Part shown: one piece after another, positions 39,076-51,600 of the stretch
Layout of the letters: each line of letters begins with the position of its first letter
Numbering within the stretch: the first letter of the stretch is position 1
Assembly (NCBI GenBank): GCA_011033025.1
Contig: WFMF01000036.1
Span: 1-64,000, forward strand
Direction of reading: 5' to 3'
DNA from: Beroe forskalii
Taxonomy: Eukaryota > Ctenophora > Nuda > Beroida > Beroidae
Length of the DNA stretch: 64,000 bases
Notes under the pieces: model-generated
Told to the model about the DNA's origin: nothing
Seen by the model: only the letters and a program-made list of their open reading frames with translations
Database searches by the model: none
Position numbers and translations under genes: made by a program

Positions 39076-39602
39076 AGTATTATTACTGCAAAGTATTATT
39101 TAATATTTATTAACTGATTAATTAATTATGTTATTGTTACTGTATTTATTTTTCAGTGTTAATGTTAAGATGACATGGGCTGGAAGATCCAGCGTACTGT
39201 TTAATGAAACATTGATATTTTGTGGACAAGAGTGTTGATGGCTTCATCAAAACAATTATTTTATATTTTATTTATTTATTCAATATTACTGGATTAAATA
39301 TTGTTGTATTCAATAATTGTATTCAATGCTTATGTTCTTAACTTATTGGTGTATTTCGAGTACCTTGTCAGGATACATGATGAGTGAATAAGTGTGGTGA
39401 GGAATTGTATCCAATCGTGTTGTTGTATGACAAAATTTTAAACTAAACTAAACTAAAAGAAAACTTTATTCAAGAAATCAATTTGCCAGACTTTCTCCAA
39501 CTCCATACTTGAACATCAACATGATCACTTTAGGTAATGCAATGTGGAGAGCATGAATGACTTTTGTATTAATTCAACCCAACAAGCAGAGAAAAAATAA
39601 TT

Positions 39603-42600
39603 ATGACCTTTCTTCTCACCATTACTTGTGCCATACTTTTGTTTGCCATCTCAATGGAAGATGAATCAAGTAGTTATAATGTTTCTCAGCCTTAGTAAGT
39701 AAATATTTGCAACATTTCTTCATGTTTTGATTCATTAACAGGCACATGAATGTTTTGGTATGCCTCATGGTTGGCACAAAATTGATCATATTATGTTTTG
39801 ACAGATGTAGTATACAAGTGTGTTAAACTTTATAAGTAACCAATACATTTTAGTGTATGGCATCATCAGGATAAAATTGTATTGAAATTCAAATCATGTT
39901 TCATTTCAGTACATCCTGGATTGATATTGTAGAACAATGTGAGACAGAACTTGATCAATATCCTACCATACCAAAAATTGATGTTATTCCTGGGAGAAAT
40001 TATGATGTTCAGTCTCTAAGTATTTTCAAGGAAATTGGAGAGGCATTTCTTGAAATGGCAACTAGAAATTCACTTTATGGTAAGTCAAATAATGTTTTGA
40101 ATTTTTATAAATTGAGTTATTGGAAATAATTTTTACATATTCAAGCATAGCAGTTGTGTTTCAATGGGTAAAGATAGATTTGTGTATCTGTACTATTAAA
40201 TTATATGATTGAAATTGATGATAAGTTTATTTGTTTGCTAGATAAAGTTCAACAATTTATGTGATATATCATGATTCTACTTTCAGATACAGTCAAACTG
40301 ATAAAAGATTTATCACCCATAAATACAATGCCAAAAGTCCTTGAAATAATTGAATTCCAACTCATCGTATTCATTGTACTATTTATTGGAACTGCTACTG
40401 CAGTTCTCACCCTTGTTACAATTGTCATCTTTTGTTTGTTGAAGCTGACAGGTAATGAAATAAATATCCATTACTTTGTGATCTAATTTTGATATGAACA
40501 TCGAAATGCTTTGATGAAAATTCTCTTAATAATAGGTCAAACTTCAATACCCAAATTGTCATGATAGGCAGTTGCCAGTTATGCAGAGATGAAATTCTTA
40601 GGTAATGGGTAAAGTTTTGCATAATTAAAGATAGATATCTGGCTGAGTTTTGTTGTCAAAGAGCTATGGCATAATTTATAAATACTGAACAGGCAGTGTT
40701 AAAGAAATAGAGTATCAGAAAATGTCAGACAGTAAAGGTCCCAAGCGGTGTCTATTGTCTTTCCTCTCCTGTGTTTTTGTAGTGCTGATCATGTAAGTTA
40801 CATTAATTCACGATTTAAGGTATAAAGTAGCATATTACTTTTCTGTCAATTTCAATTTTCTTTAATGTAATCCTTCATGATATCAAGTGAATGAAACTCA
40901 ATGATGATAATGAATGGAATGAATGAAACAATTTCAAACAACCACACAAATCTACTGACAGTTTCGGAATTTAAGATCAGACCATCTTCAGGATCCCTGT
41001 GTGAATGTTAATCACCCTCAGTTAGCAAATTTAATATGGGTTGTGTTGCAAGTTTAGAATGTTAATTCATAACTTAAGGTATAAAGTAGCATATTCCTTT
41101 TCTGCCAATTTCAATTTTCATATTGGTTTACATTAGGTTCAAAACACTTTTTTCATAATGAAAGAATTTTGCAGCTTTGGATGCTTACTTTCATGGGTAG
41201 GAAATACACATGTTGCAAATAATTCAGATGAGGTGACATACCATGTTAAATGGTCAGTTAATACAACCTCTGATTACATGACACAAGTAGAAGCAGTAAG
41301 TTCTTCAATGATTAAATATCATTCATTCTAAATTTCATTAATTGATCCATAATTGCAGTTGTTTATTCTGTTCATCATTATTCATGTAAAAATTATGGTC
41401 AAATATCGACTGGTGATCCTCAATAATAATACCTAATAAACTGATAAAATCTAAGATTTGTATAGATTTTTATAAATTATATCATCATTTCAGCAAATGG
41501 ATACTATGTTCATAGAACAGTATAACAATGTTTATCTGGGTATCCTAAGACAGGGGATCATTGATGCAATTCATAATGCTTCAGCCCTTGTTTATCTTGG
41601 TATTGCTGAAAATGTCACCCAAACTTCTAACACATCAGTCAGCCTTGTGAACAGTAAGCTTTGCCTTATTACTTTATTAAACTTAACCTTATTTCATGAG
41701 TTCGATTTTACTTATTTCTGTCCTACTTAATTTAATAAGTACTTTTATATTATTTTTCTGCTGTCATTTCTAAATTTTTTGATATAATTTATATACTTAT
41801 CAAATCAATATCCTAAGGTATTGTGAATAAACAAAGAGCTGCAATGAATACTATGGAAAGAGTTTATGCAGATGAAACAACCTTTTTCACCCTTATTGAC
41901 CAAATTAAGGCAGCCAAGGAATGCCTAGGTACTATAGATACATGGTGTGATGAGGTAAGGTAATAAGGGTAATAAGGTAGCGCTTTTTATTTTATAATGG
42001 TTGGAAAGTGAATTGTTTGATTACTTTGTTACATGTTTGGCCCATGACTGGAATGGTTAAAATACTAAGTGAACTTCGTGAACAGTATTAATATTTAATT
42101 CAACCGTCATTTAGAAGTGTTTGAGTTCTTATAAATAGATAATGTGGCATTGTATTGTCATTACACAGAGTTTATTTCAGAACCAAGGTTCTTGTAACCC
42201 AGATAAGAAGATTCCGGAGTCGTATCTTAGTTCATTGGATCCAAGTTCAGTAAGTAAATTTGAACTGACATGATCATGAATAGCTCCAGTTCTGTCATTT
42301 TTATTTGGACGTTCGGAGATATCTACTTAATTCACTTTTAGAATAATGATGGCAATAGCTCATACAGCTTTTTGACTGTATTTTATATTTTTGACTGTAT
42401 TTTGTATTCTCATACTTATTCTCGTTCTTATTATTAGTTCCAGAACTTATAAGTACCTACTTTATATTTATCCATGCCTATCTCTTCAGATGTTCTATGA
42501 TGAGGTTCCTAAAGCTTCACAAGATGCATCCAATCTGGTTGACAACAGTAAGATCGGTGTCAGTATCATGCAGGTAAGTTGATCAAACCAATAACCAACA

Positions 42601-45600
42601 TGATGTATGGATATGCTAAAGACTTGGACAACCTTGATAATAAGCATTTGATTTGACACACACTATTGAAACTGATGACTGGAGATGTGGAGAATTACTG
42701 TATTTTATGGTAAAGTTTTTCACATAGCTGGTCACATGTCCAACTAATTTTTACCCCACACTAGGCTTACTACAACGGGGTTTATTTCCACAATGGTTCT
42801 CTAGCAGATGCAAATAACTTCGAATCTCCATACATGTTAGTTAGACATAATTGTGTCATAATATGTAACTTCCTATTGCATTACAAATTTAATGATATTT
42901 ATAGGTATAAGAATATTGAATTAACAACTTTTTGGTCACAGTACCCTCTGGAGACGTTAATAAAATGGAGAAAATGCTTCAAGTGATTTATTATTGTGTA
43001 TTTGTGACTTTTGTTCTTCAGTGTGACGTGTTACAAGACTGACATCACCACTGGAGCTGTACTGGAAACTAAAAATGCTGCTGATGGTGAGACAAAGATT
43101 CTTCATTCTATTATGCAGATACCTTTTCATAATTCATATCTTTCCTAATTAACTCGTTCTTGTAAGGGTGTCATTCCTGTTTTTCGAATTCATGTGTATC
43201 AGGCAAAATATATTCTGATCTGAGATGAATAAGAAAGTTTATTACGCATCCAGACATCAATGTAATAACTATATCATATCGACACCTATCTAAAAGGGAA
43301 CAATTTACAAGCAACTAAAAGAAATCCCTGTGCTCAGCTGGTGGTGCAGTAACAAAGCTATCTGAGACAATGACATGTTACTCGAGTCTGGGGTGCTCCC
43401 TTGAGGACACCCTAACTAAACTGCTCCTTGGGGAATGTTGTCTGGATAGCGGGATCATTAAGACTGCCCTGGATGGGTGGAGTGAGGATGATCCACCTGA
43501 TCTGGAGGGTGAGTTTAACTCTAAAATGAGTTGGATTTAAAACCATTGGAGTTCAGTTCCTAAATTAATGTGCACTTGAATATCTACTTCGTACAGTAAT
43601 TGATTTATCTAAGTTTAGATTTATGACTCCCATTATTTGACTGCCAATGAATTCATTTTCCACCAAATATCGCTGATGTGACCTCTCCATCTTTTCCGCA
43701 GAATGCGGGCCCAAAGTCTACACTCTGGAGGGAGAGGTGCAGGAGGGCGGGTCTCAGTCCCACTACACCGGCAACACTGCCACCACTGTCACGGGTAAGA
43801 CCTGTGTGAGTTGGGGAGATGTGGTAAAGGTCAGCGGAGGGGATTCAGATATCTTTTGGGATGCCTGGGCGGCAGAAAAAGGATACACCTTGCTCCAGAC
43901 AGAGGTGGATGATGGAGCTGATGATGGAGGAGCTGATGATGGAGGGGATGACACTGGAGATGATTCTGGAGATGACGGGTCAGACGAGATAGTGATGGAA
44001 GCTCACAATTTCTGCAGGAATCCGAGTCCTGCGGTAGGAATCTACGGCACTGAGGCAGAGTCAGATGTTAAGAATCGTGCATGGTTTGTGCTCGCCTTAT
44101 CTTTGTTTATGGATCTGGATCTTTTATCAATGAGTCGTGAAATAAATTATTTGCAGAATTGCCGTAGGGGAGCGGAAAATTATGACAATTCGTTCAATAA
44201 TCAGCACACCATTCTATTCAAGTATTCATATGAAAATGGCAAGGCATTTACATCTTAATATCTGACGTGAATCCCCCCGACAGGTGCTTCACGGATGCCG
44301 AGACATCTGACTGGGAGTACTGTAACGTTCCCTTCTGTCTGTCAGACTCCAGTGCAGCCCTGAAAGCCATGGAGACTTCCCCTGACACCTTCGTCTATCC
44401 CACCTGTCAGACTGTCACTGCAGAGCTGTACCCTGAGGGTGTGACACCTCTTAGTTCCACGGATTTCACCATGTGGATAGCCTCCAAGAATACCCGAGAA
44501 GGTGGGTACTAGGGATATAATGATAAGTGATAACACTTCCCTCTGGTGTATTGCAGCTGAAACACTTATTTTTCCTTGCCAATTTTCCATGCTTGGAAGG
44601 AAACTATCGAATTGAGACCTCTCTAATCAATGGATTACTTATTCCGGAATTTTAAATCATTTCAGTTGTCGATGAGACGTTAGAGGAAGCATCAAGAGAA
44701 ATAGAGGCCCAATTCGAGATGATCAGGAACAAATTTGATGATGCAAAGTATGAATTTGAGGAGCTACAGCATTCCATCCTAAGCGACCTGGTTCCACCCC
44801 TTGGGAGCCAAATTAGGTAGATAATTGTTTAGTTTGAAGTTCGGCAAGTTCGAGAGAAATATTTTCAGTTAGATAAAGTACTACACTTCAAGTTGTGTTC
44901 CCCAAGCTGGTATTCTTAAAAAGCTTTCAATCAGTAAACTATAGTTACCGACAAGCTTCTGATATCTCACCTTTTGGCTGATAATCTCTTTTGTACCAGC
45001 TAAACGTTTCAACTCATATCCCAGTATTACTAAAAGCACCCCCTCGCAGGGACACGGTAACTGCCACAGTGACGGGTCTGTGTCTCCTGACCGTGTGTCT
45101 GGCTATGACGGGCCTGTGTGTGGGGTACTGCAACATGGGAGATGATGTGCCGCCTCATCGCAGGTAACAAGTGTTCTTATAATGTCATATGTTGTTAGAG
45201 CAATAGAATGGTGTCAGGAAATTAGAGTGGTGTCAGAGAATTCTGGTGAGTGGTGTCAGAGAATGGTGGTGTCAGACGATCCTGGTAACAGAGGATGCTG
45301 GTGTCAGAGTGAACTGGTGTCAGAGTGAACTGGTGTCAGGGAATGCTGGTGTCAGAGTGAACTGGTGTCAGATGATTCTGGTGTCAGAGAATTCTGGTGT
45401 CGGAGTGAACTGGTCAATTTTAATGCACTTTTTAATCAATTAACCAATTATCTATCACTCCCAGGTCCACTGGGAGTAGTGCAGGAGGCACATTGATCAA
45501 AGTATCATCACACATTGGAGCCCTGCTAGCTGTTGTCAACCTTCTCAGTGCTACCCTTTACTTCATCCCTGGTTCTGTTATCAGTCTCATCTGCACTGAC

Positions 45601-48600
45601 TACGCCAACGATGACCTTTTCAAGGTCAGTCAGTGCAGTTATAGGCTCTGGTAGTCTTCGTGGAGTCTTGATTACTCCAAATCTATAAACGAAAGATACT
45701 GGGATTTTTTATTTCAATTGTTTCTAGAAGAAAATCCGCAGCGATTTTTTGTCGAATATCATCTATCCTATAAAACGTATTTACTTTGTTAGGTTGAAAT
45801 ATGTGAAAGTTTGTGAGAAACTGTGACCTATCAAACTCATTTCAATAGTTGCTGGATGACAAAGTCCTGGTCGATTACTCTGTCCTGGGTCGCGCTGTTC
45901 TGGGGAACGATAGCTACGATTCCATGACTCTCAAGAGATTCTTGACGGATTGCAGGAAGGACTTGACTCTGTGGCAGGCCCTTTCCCTGTCACAAGACCC
46001 GACTTATAACTTCAAAAACTTACTCAATATTGAAGAGGTGCGGGAAGAATTACATCACTTTCAATCTAGACTTATGGAGCTTGATTAATGTCCATTTTGT
46101 GAATCCAAACATGCTCCATGCTCCTCTACTATAATCGGGTAACGTCAACGTTCTACCGAAATAGCCAATGTTGTTCATTATTAGATCTCCAATCAATGTA
46201 TGGGAATTACGGAAGTTCACCGAAGTTCATACGATTAAGAAATTCATACTCAAACATTTTTCCCAGACGCTAAACGTGGATGAAACGTTCGATGACCTTC
46301 TGACGGGTGCCTCAGTGGACTTCTCATCCTACCCTCCCCTTCCTGCCAACCTGAGGAAATGGCTTACCTTCTGGAGAGATAGCAACGCTACTGTCATAGA
46401 GTGGGACAAGCTGCTTACCAATGTAAGTTTATTTGGTGTAAGTTTAATCTAGTGACCTGAAGTTTCATGTGGTGATTAGTATAGGAGGGAAAGAGAGTAC
46501 GTTTATAGTTTTAAAATGATCTTTATCAAACAACCTTACGTTGCACCGAAATATGTAATTTTCATAAATTCGCCGATTGACTTGAAACCTGCAGAGCCTG
46601 CATTTCTATCCCAGCTACAGTCCACCTATATCCAGGTTAAAACTCAGTTTCTGGGCCTTACTAAGAGCCAGCTAGATGAGACGGATGACGACAGTGTGGT
46701 ACTGTTCAATGGTAAATACCTGTGTGATGCCTTCAAGCCTTACGGAGCTCAAGTTTCTGATGTGTCGGGAGCGGCCTTCGATTGCAAGGTTAGGGAAGAA
46801 GGGATTTTCATAACTTATCCACCCCCGGAACGCGAGGTACCGCAGCTGCTAGTACTTTGTGCGCAGTTTTGGGAAACGCAGCAATTTTGCAACGATATTG
46901 CCCCATTTCATGGACTAAACTTCAGATAGAGTGATCTGGAAGATGGCCATTCAATAGAGCACAGCACAGGGAGTTCAGTAGTGTAAAGATCATTGGAATA
47001 GGGCTTTCATGTCAGAAGTTATGATCAATAACACCTCGCAGCAGAAAACAAGGTTTTCCAGTAGCGCCACGTTCAGCGATTCACTGTGAAGCTCAGGAAC
47101 ATGATATCAAAAAATCTATGATCAACCTACACTGCAGAATTTTATCCTCTATCGATTCCCGAAGGTCCCAAGTCTCTATCTTCAAAAATGTTGATTTCTA
47201 TAAAGAAAAACCCCCGAGAGGGTGTAAAAAAGTACATTACTGTCTACGAAAGAGGTACCGCAGCACTGTTACGTGACAATAACCAATGCGCGCGTGTGCT
47301 GTGTGTGGTGGATGCGAGAGAGCAGACAAATCGTTTCTGTGTGTTTGCTCGTGCGTTTTTTTGGCTTGTTACCGTTTTCAATTAGGCAATGAATGGAGGT
47401 TTATTTGAGAAAGTTCTATAATGAGATGGGTGTTGACCCCTGCTGGTCACGTGACCTATAGGCCTGGCATACATAGAGCGAACCAGACACCCAATCAGTC
47501 CTACCAGACAGTCTCAATTTGTCCAACCTTGCATCCTAGTCATATGGGTCAGGTGACCAGCACCCACCAGGGGTCAACACCGATCTCATAAGTAGAAATC
47601 ATTTCCTTGCTGCTGCCATTCGATGCGTTTTTTGCTCTGACACTCTGCCTTGACACTGGTTAAGCTGCCTTGACTCAGGTTGTCTTATACTGGTGACTTT
47701 TGTTGCCTTGAATCTGTTTGCCATTGGTTGTGGAAGACCGGAGTTTGAATCTGGTGGCTTTGACTCTTGATGTTGTAAAGGCGGTACGTACCGTGGTATG
47801 TACCGACTAGTTAGAATATGTTCCGGGGTATGTGCCACGGAACATGTTCTAACTAATCGGCACATACCGCGGTACGTACCGCGGTATGTGCGGACTAGTT
47901 AGGATATGTTCCGGGGTATGTACCACGGAACATGTTCTAACTAATCGGCACATACCACGGTACGTACCGCGGTATGTACCGACTAGTTGGGGTCCAAGGC
48001 ATCCATGCTCATTGCTCGTGTAAAAAAGCTATCTTATAGGGCACAGAAATCTGCTCACAGTTCCAAGATAGAGCTCCTGGAAGAGGTACAGTGGTGAAAA
48101 GTGGCTAATATAGGAAATTGCTATAAAAATAAGGGAATCCCTTATAATAGAAGGGGAAACACATAAAATGAGAAGGAAACCCTCACCAAGAGCACGTCTT
48201 TTTGAGGGATTCCCTCATGCTTCCTTAGTATTTACCATGTATTTCGGGTTACTGAGGTCCGATAGGCTTACTTAGGAGTGTGATAGGCTAACTTAGGAGT
48301 GTGATAAGGCTTACTCAGGAGTGTGATAGACTAACTTAGGAGTTTGATAGGCTTACTTAGGAGTGGAGAAATAGAAATATAATTATAATTACAGTCTAAT
48401 TACATACATAGGAGTGTGATAGGCTTACTTAGGCGTTTAATAGGATTACTAAGGAGTCCGATAGGCTTACTTAGCTTACTTAGGAGTGTGATAGGCTAAC
48501 TAAGGAGTGTGATAGGCTTACTTAGGCGTGTGATAGGCTTACTAAGGAGTCCGATAGGCTTACTTAGGCGTGTGATAGGCTTACTTAGGAGTGTGATAGG

Positions 48601-51600
48601 CTTACTTAGGAGTGTGATAGGTTAACTTAGGAGTGTGATAGGCTTACTTAAGTACTTAGGAGTGTGACGGGCTTATTTAGGAGAGTGATAGGCTTACCTA
48701 GGAGTGTGATAAGATTACTAAGGAGTGTGATACGGTTACTTGGATACTTTGCTACCCATTAGTACAAGAGGATTGCTCGGGAGTGTGAGTGGGTTGCTCA
48801 GAAGTACAATAGAGTTGTTCAGGAGTGCGAGAAGGCTACAAAAAGAAGACTATGACGTGTTCTTTGCATTACAAGCTGCTGTCGTTGCCTTGTACTGTTA
48901 AATCGAGAGGGACCTAAGTGTACCAAGTGTACCAAATTATGGGATTTGGTACAAGTGTATGTAACCCGAAAATTAGTCGTCACATTTTGATGAAACTTTC
49001 CAGTTAGCTCAAGCATGACCCAAAGAACATAAAACCGTCAAAAAATTAGGGGGTCTATATGCTAACTTACGAGCTATATTCAAACACAAGAAAATATAAT
49101 TTTAGCGATTTTCTCAGTATTTTGGTACAACGATTGCTTGAAAACTGGTCGTTACATTTTAATAAAACTTTCCAGTTAGGTCGAGCATGACTAGAAGAAC
49201 ATAAAACTGTCAAAAAATAGAGGGGTCTATATGCTAAATTTCGAGATATCCCCGAACACAAGGAAATACCATTTTTCTTTTGTTTTGTTATAGCTCGGAA
49301 GTTAGCTCATAAACTCCACAATTTTTTGACGTTTTTATATTAGTTAGACCATAGTCGACCTAATTGGAATTTCTCATGAAAATGTGACGACCAGTTTTCG
49401 AGTAATCGATGTACCAAAATACCGTAACAATCGCTAAAATAACATTTCCATGTGTTGGATTATATCTCGAAAGTTAGCACATAGACATACCAATTTTTTG
49501 ACGTTTCTATATTCTTTGGGTCAAGCTTGACTTAACTGAAAAGTTTCTTTAAAATCTAACTAGTAGTTTTCGCAAAATTGTTGTACCAAAACACCTTACT
49601 TTCGGCAGTATTCTTGGTACACTTTCGATTTATGTCCTACTGGTTAAATCAGGGCAGTTTAGCGAGGTCTACCTCCTTGACCTTGCTTGCAATAGGATTA
49701 GGCTTTGGCAGTTAGGCGTTACGGCAGGAGACAAAATTGATGCCTGCCATATCCTTGGTTTTAATCAATGAAATTAAATTAACAAGATAGTGGAATCAAA
49801 TAAATTGCCTAAACGGGCTAATTAAAAAGACTGCAGAACTCATAACACACCTCTCTCCACTCACAACACACCGCTTTCCACTCATAACACGCCCCTATCA
49901 ACTCATAATACACCCCTCTCCACTCAACACACCACTCTCAACTCATAACACACCCTTCTCCACTCATAACACACCTTTATCCACTAATAACACGCCCCTA
50001 TCAATTAATAACACACCCCTCTCCATTCATAACACACCTCTATCCACTCATAATACACCCCTTTCTACTCATAACACACCTCTCTCCACTCATAACACAC
50101 CACTCTCAACTCATAACACACCTCTCTCCACTCATATACCACCTCTTGCAAGTCATAACACACCCTATTTACTCATATCCCACCCCAATTTACTCGAAAC
50201 ACACCCCTCTCCACTCATAACCAACCCCTTTCCACTCATCACCCACCCTATTTACTCAAAACACACCCTCTCCACGCATAACCCACCCCTCTCCACTCAT
50301 AACCCACCCCTTTCCACTCATAACACAACCCTATTTACTCATATCCCACCCCTATTTACTCAAAACACAACCCCTCTTCACTCAAATTCCACATCTGAAC
50401 AAAGAACAACCCTCCCGTGCCTAATTAGAGAAGCCCCTGGCTCTTCAAGCAAACTCTTCCCTGACTTTTCGAGCATTTCCCTTATTTGAAGCATTATCAC
50501 CACTTTTGGACCTTTTCCCAAGGGAATCCCTCATTTTTGCATACGGGCCCTTGAGTAGCATTTGTAGGTTGTTCTCTGTTTGAATGGCCATTTCTAAAGT
50601 TAGTAGTTACATAGAAAAATAGCAAAAGTATACAAGTTTCCATACAAGGGTTACTGTACTTAACATGTTCAAGCCACGAAATGACCCGTGTAAAGGTTGA
50701 AAGAAAGGCGAAAACCATGCGAAAACCATGCGAAAACGGTAACAAGCCAAACACACGCACGAGCAAACACACAGAATTTTGTTCCCAGTTCGTTTAACGA
50801 ACTGGGAACAAGATTTGTCTGCTCTCTCGCATCCACCACACACAGCACACGCGCGCATTGGTTATTGTCACGTAACAGTGCTGCGGTACCTCTTTCGTAG
50901 ACAGTAATGTACTTTTTTACACCCTCTCGGGGTTTTTCTTTATAGAAATCAACATTTTTGAAGATAGAGACTTGGGACCTTCGGGAATCGATAGAGGATA
51001 AAATTCTGCAGTGTAGGTTGATCATAGATTTTTGATATCATGTTCCTGAGCTTCACAGTGAAATGCTGAACGTGGCGCTACTGGAAAACCTTGTTTTCTG
51101 CTGCGAGGTGTTATTGATCATAACTTCTGACATGAAAGCCCTATTCCAATGATCTTTACACCACTGAACTCCCTGTGCTGTGCTCTATCGAATGGCCATC
51201 TTCCAGATCACTCTATCTGAAGTTTAGTCCATGAAATGGGGCAATATCGTTGCAAAATTGCTGCGTTTCCCAAAACTGCGCACAAAGTACTAGCAGCTGC
51301 GGTACCTCGCGTTCCGGGGGTGTTATCGCATCGGGCATATTTCTATATTTATCACTGGCGAATCTTTCAAGGTCTTATTATCACGGACATAGTCATTCGC
51401 GCACGCGCAGCTTTATTGTAGGTCATATCCGTTATAATAGTGATTTCCATGATAATAACTCTGTAAACAGAAAAGGAGAAAAAACTGGATGGTACTGGTT
51501 GAAGGATTAAGGAGGAACATTCTCTGACTCTATCCTTGCTATTTTATCTTTCAGGAAAAATTCACCACGCGGAACGTTCAGAGAGATGAATGTGAGACAT

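Larger units (their letters stand above)
33108..41332 (+). repeat. Tandem duplication unit B (GPCR plus prominin 5' exons)
   Basis: Second copy of the 21,872-33,107 unit. The junction is visible near 33,105, where ATTCATTCTAAA runs directly into GAGAATTCCTGAC; in unit B the same ATTCATTCTAAA (41,332) continues into unique prominin sequence. Unit B alone carries the 1.4 kb insertion at 36,761-38,160. Confidence 0.93.
46820..51322. mobile_element. Fold-back element, ~560-590 bp inverted ends, TTATC target duplication
   Basis: 46,820-47,379 is the reverse complement of 50,732-51,322 with only a handful of differences over more than 500 bp; both ends start CACCCCCGGAACGCGAGG. TTATC lies directly outside each end (46,815-46,819 and 51,323-51,327), a 5 bp target-site duplication. 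It sits wholly in the prominin intron between exons 20 and 21. The right arm has an extra 29 bp perfect palindrome (50,781-50,809). The 3.35 kb interior holds a MITE, a palindrome array, two minisatellites and a hairpin block, but no transposase. The 5 bp duplication is compatible with Transib-like or other superfamilies; I do not assign one. Confidence 0.92.

Noticed and set aside
46038..46088. Prominin exon 18 extended to a TAA at 46,086
   Set aside because: The extension (VREELHHFQSRLMELD) resembles prominin somewhat, but the donor GAG then GTGCGG at 46,037 keeps phase with the next exon while the extension ends in a stop; left as a possible intron-retained form.
50669..51025. 118-codon open frame in the fold-back arm, also present in the left arm
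   Set aside because: It lies in the inverted ends, shows no recognisable domain and is interrupted differently in each arm.
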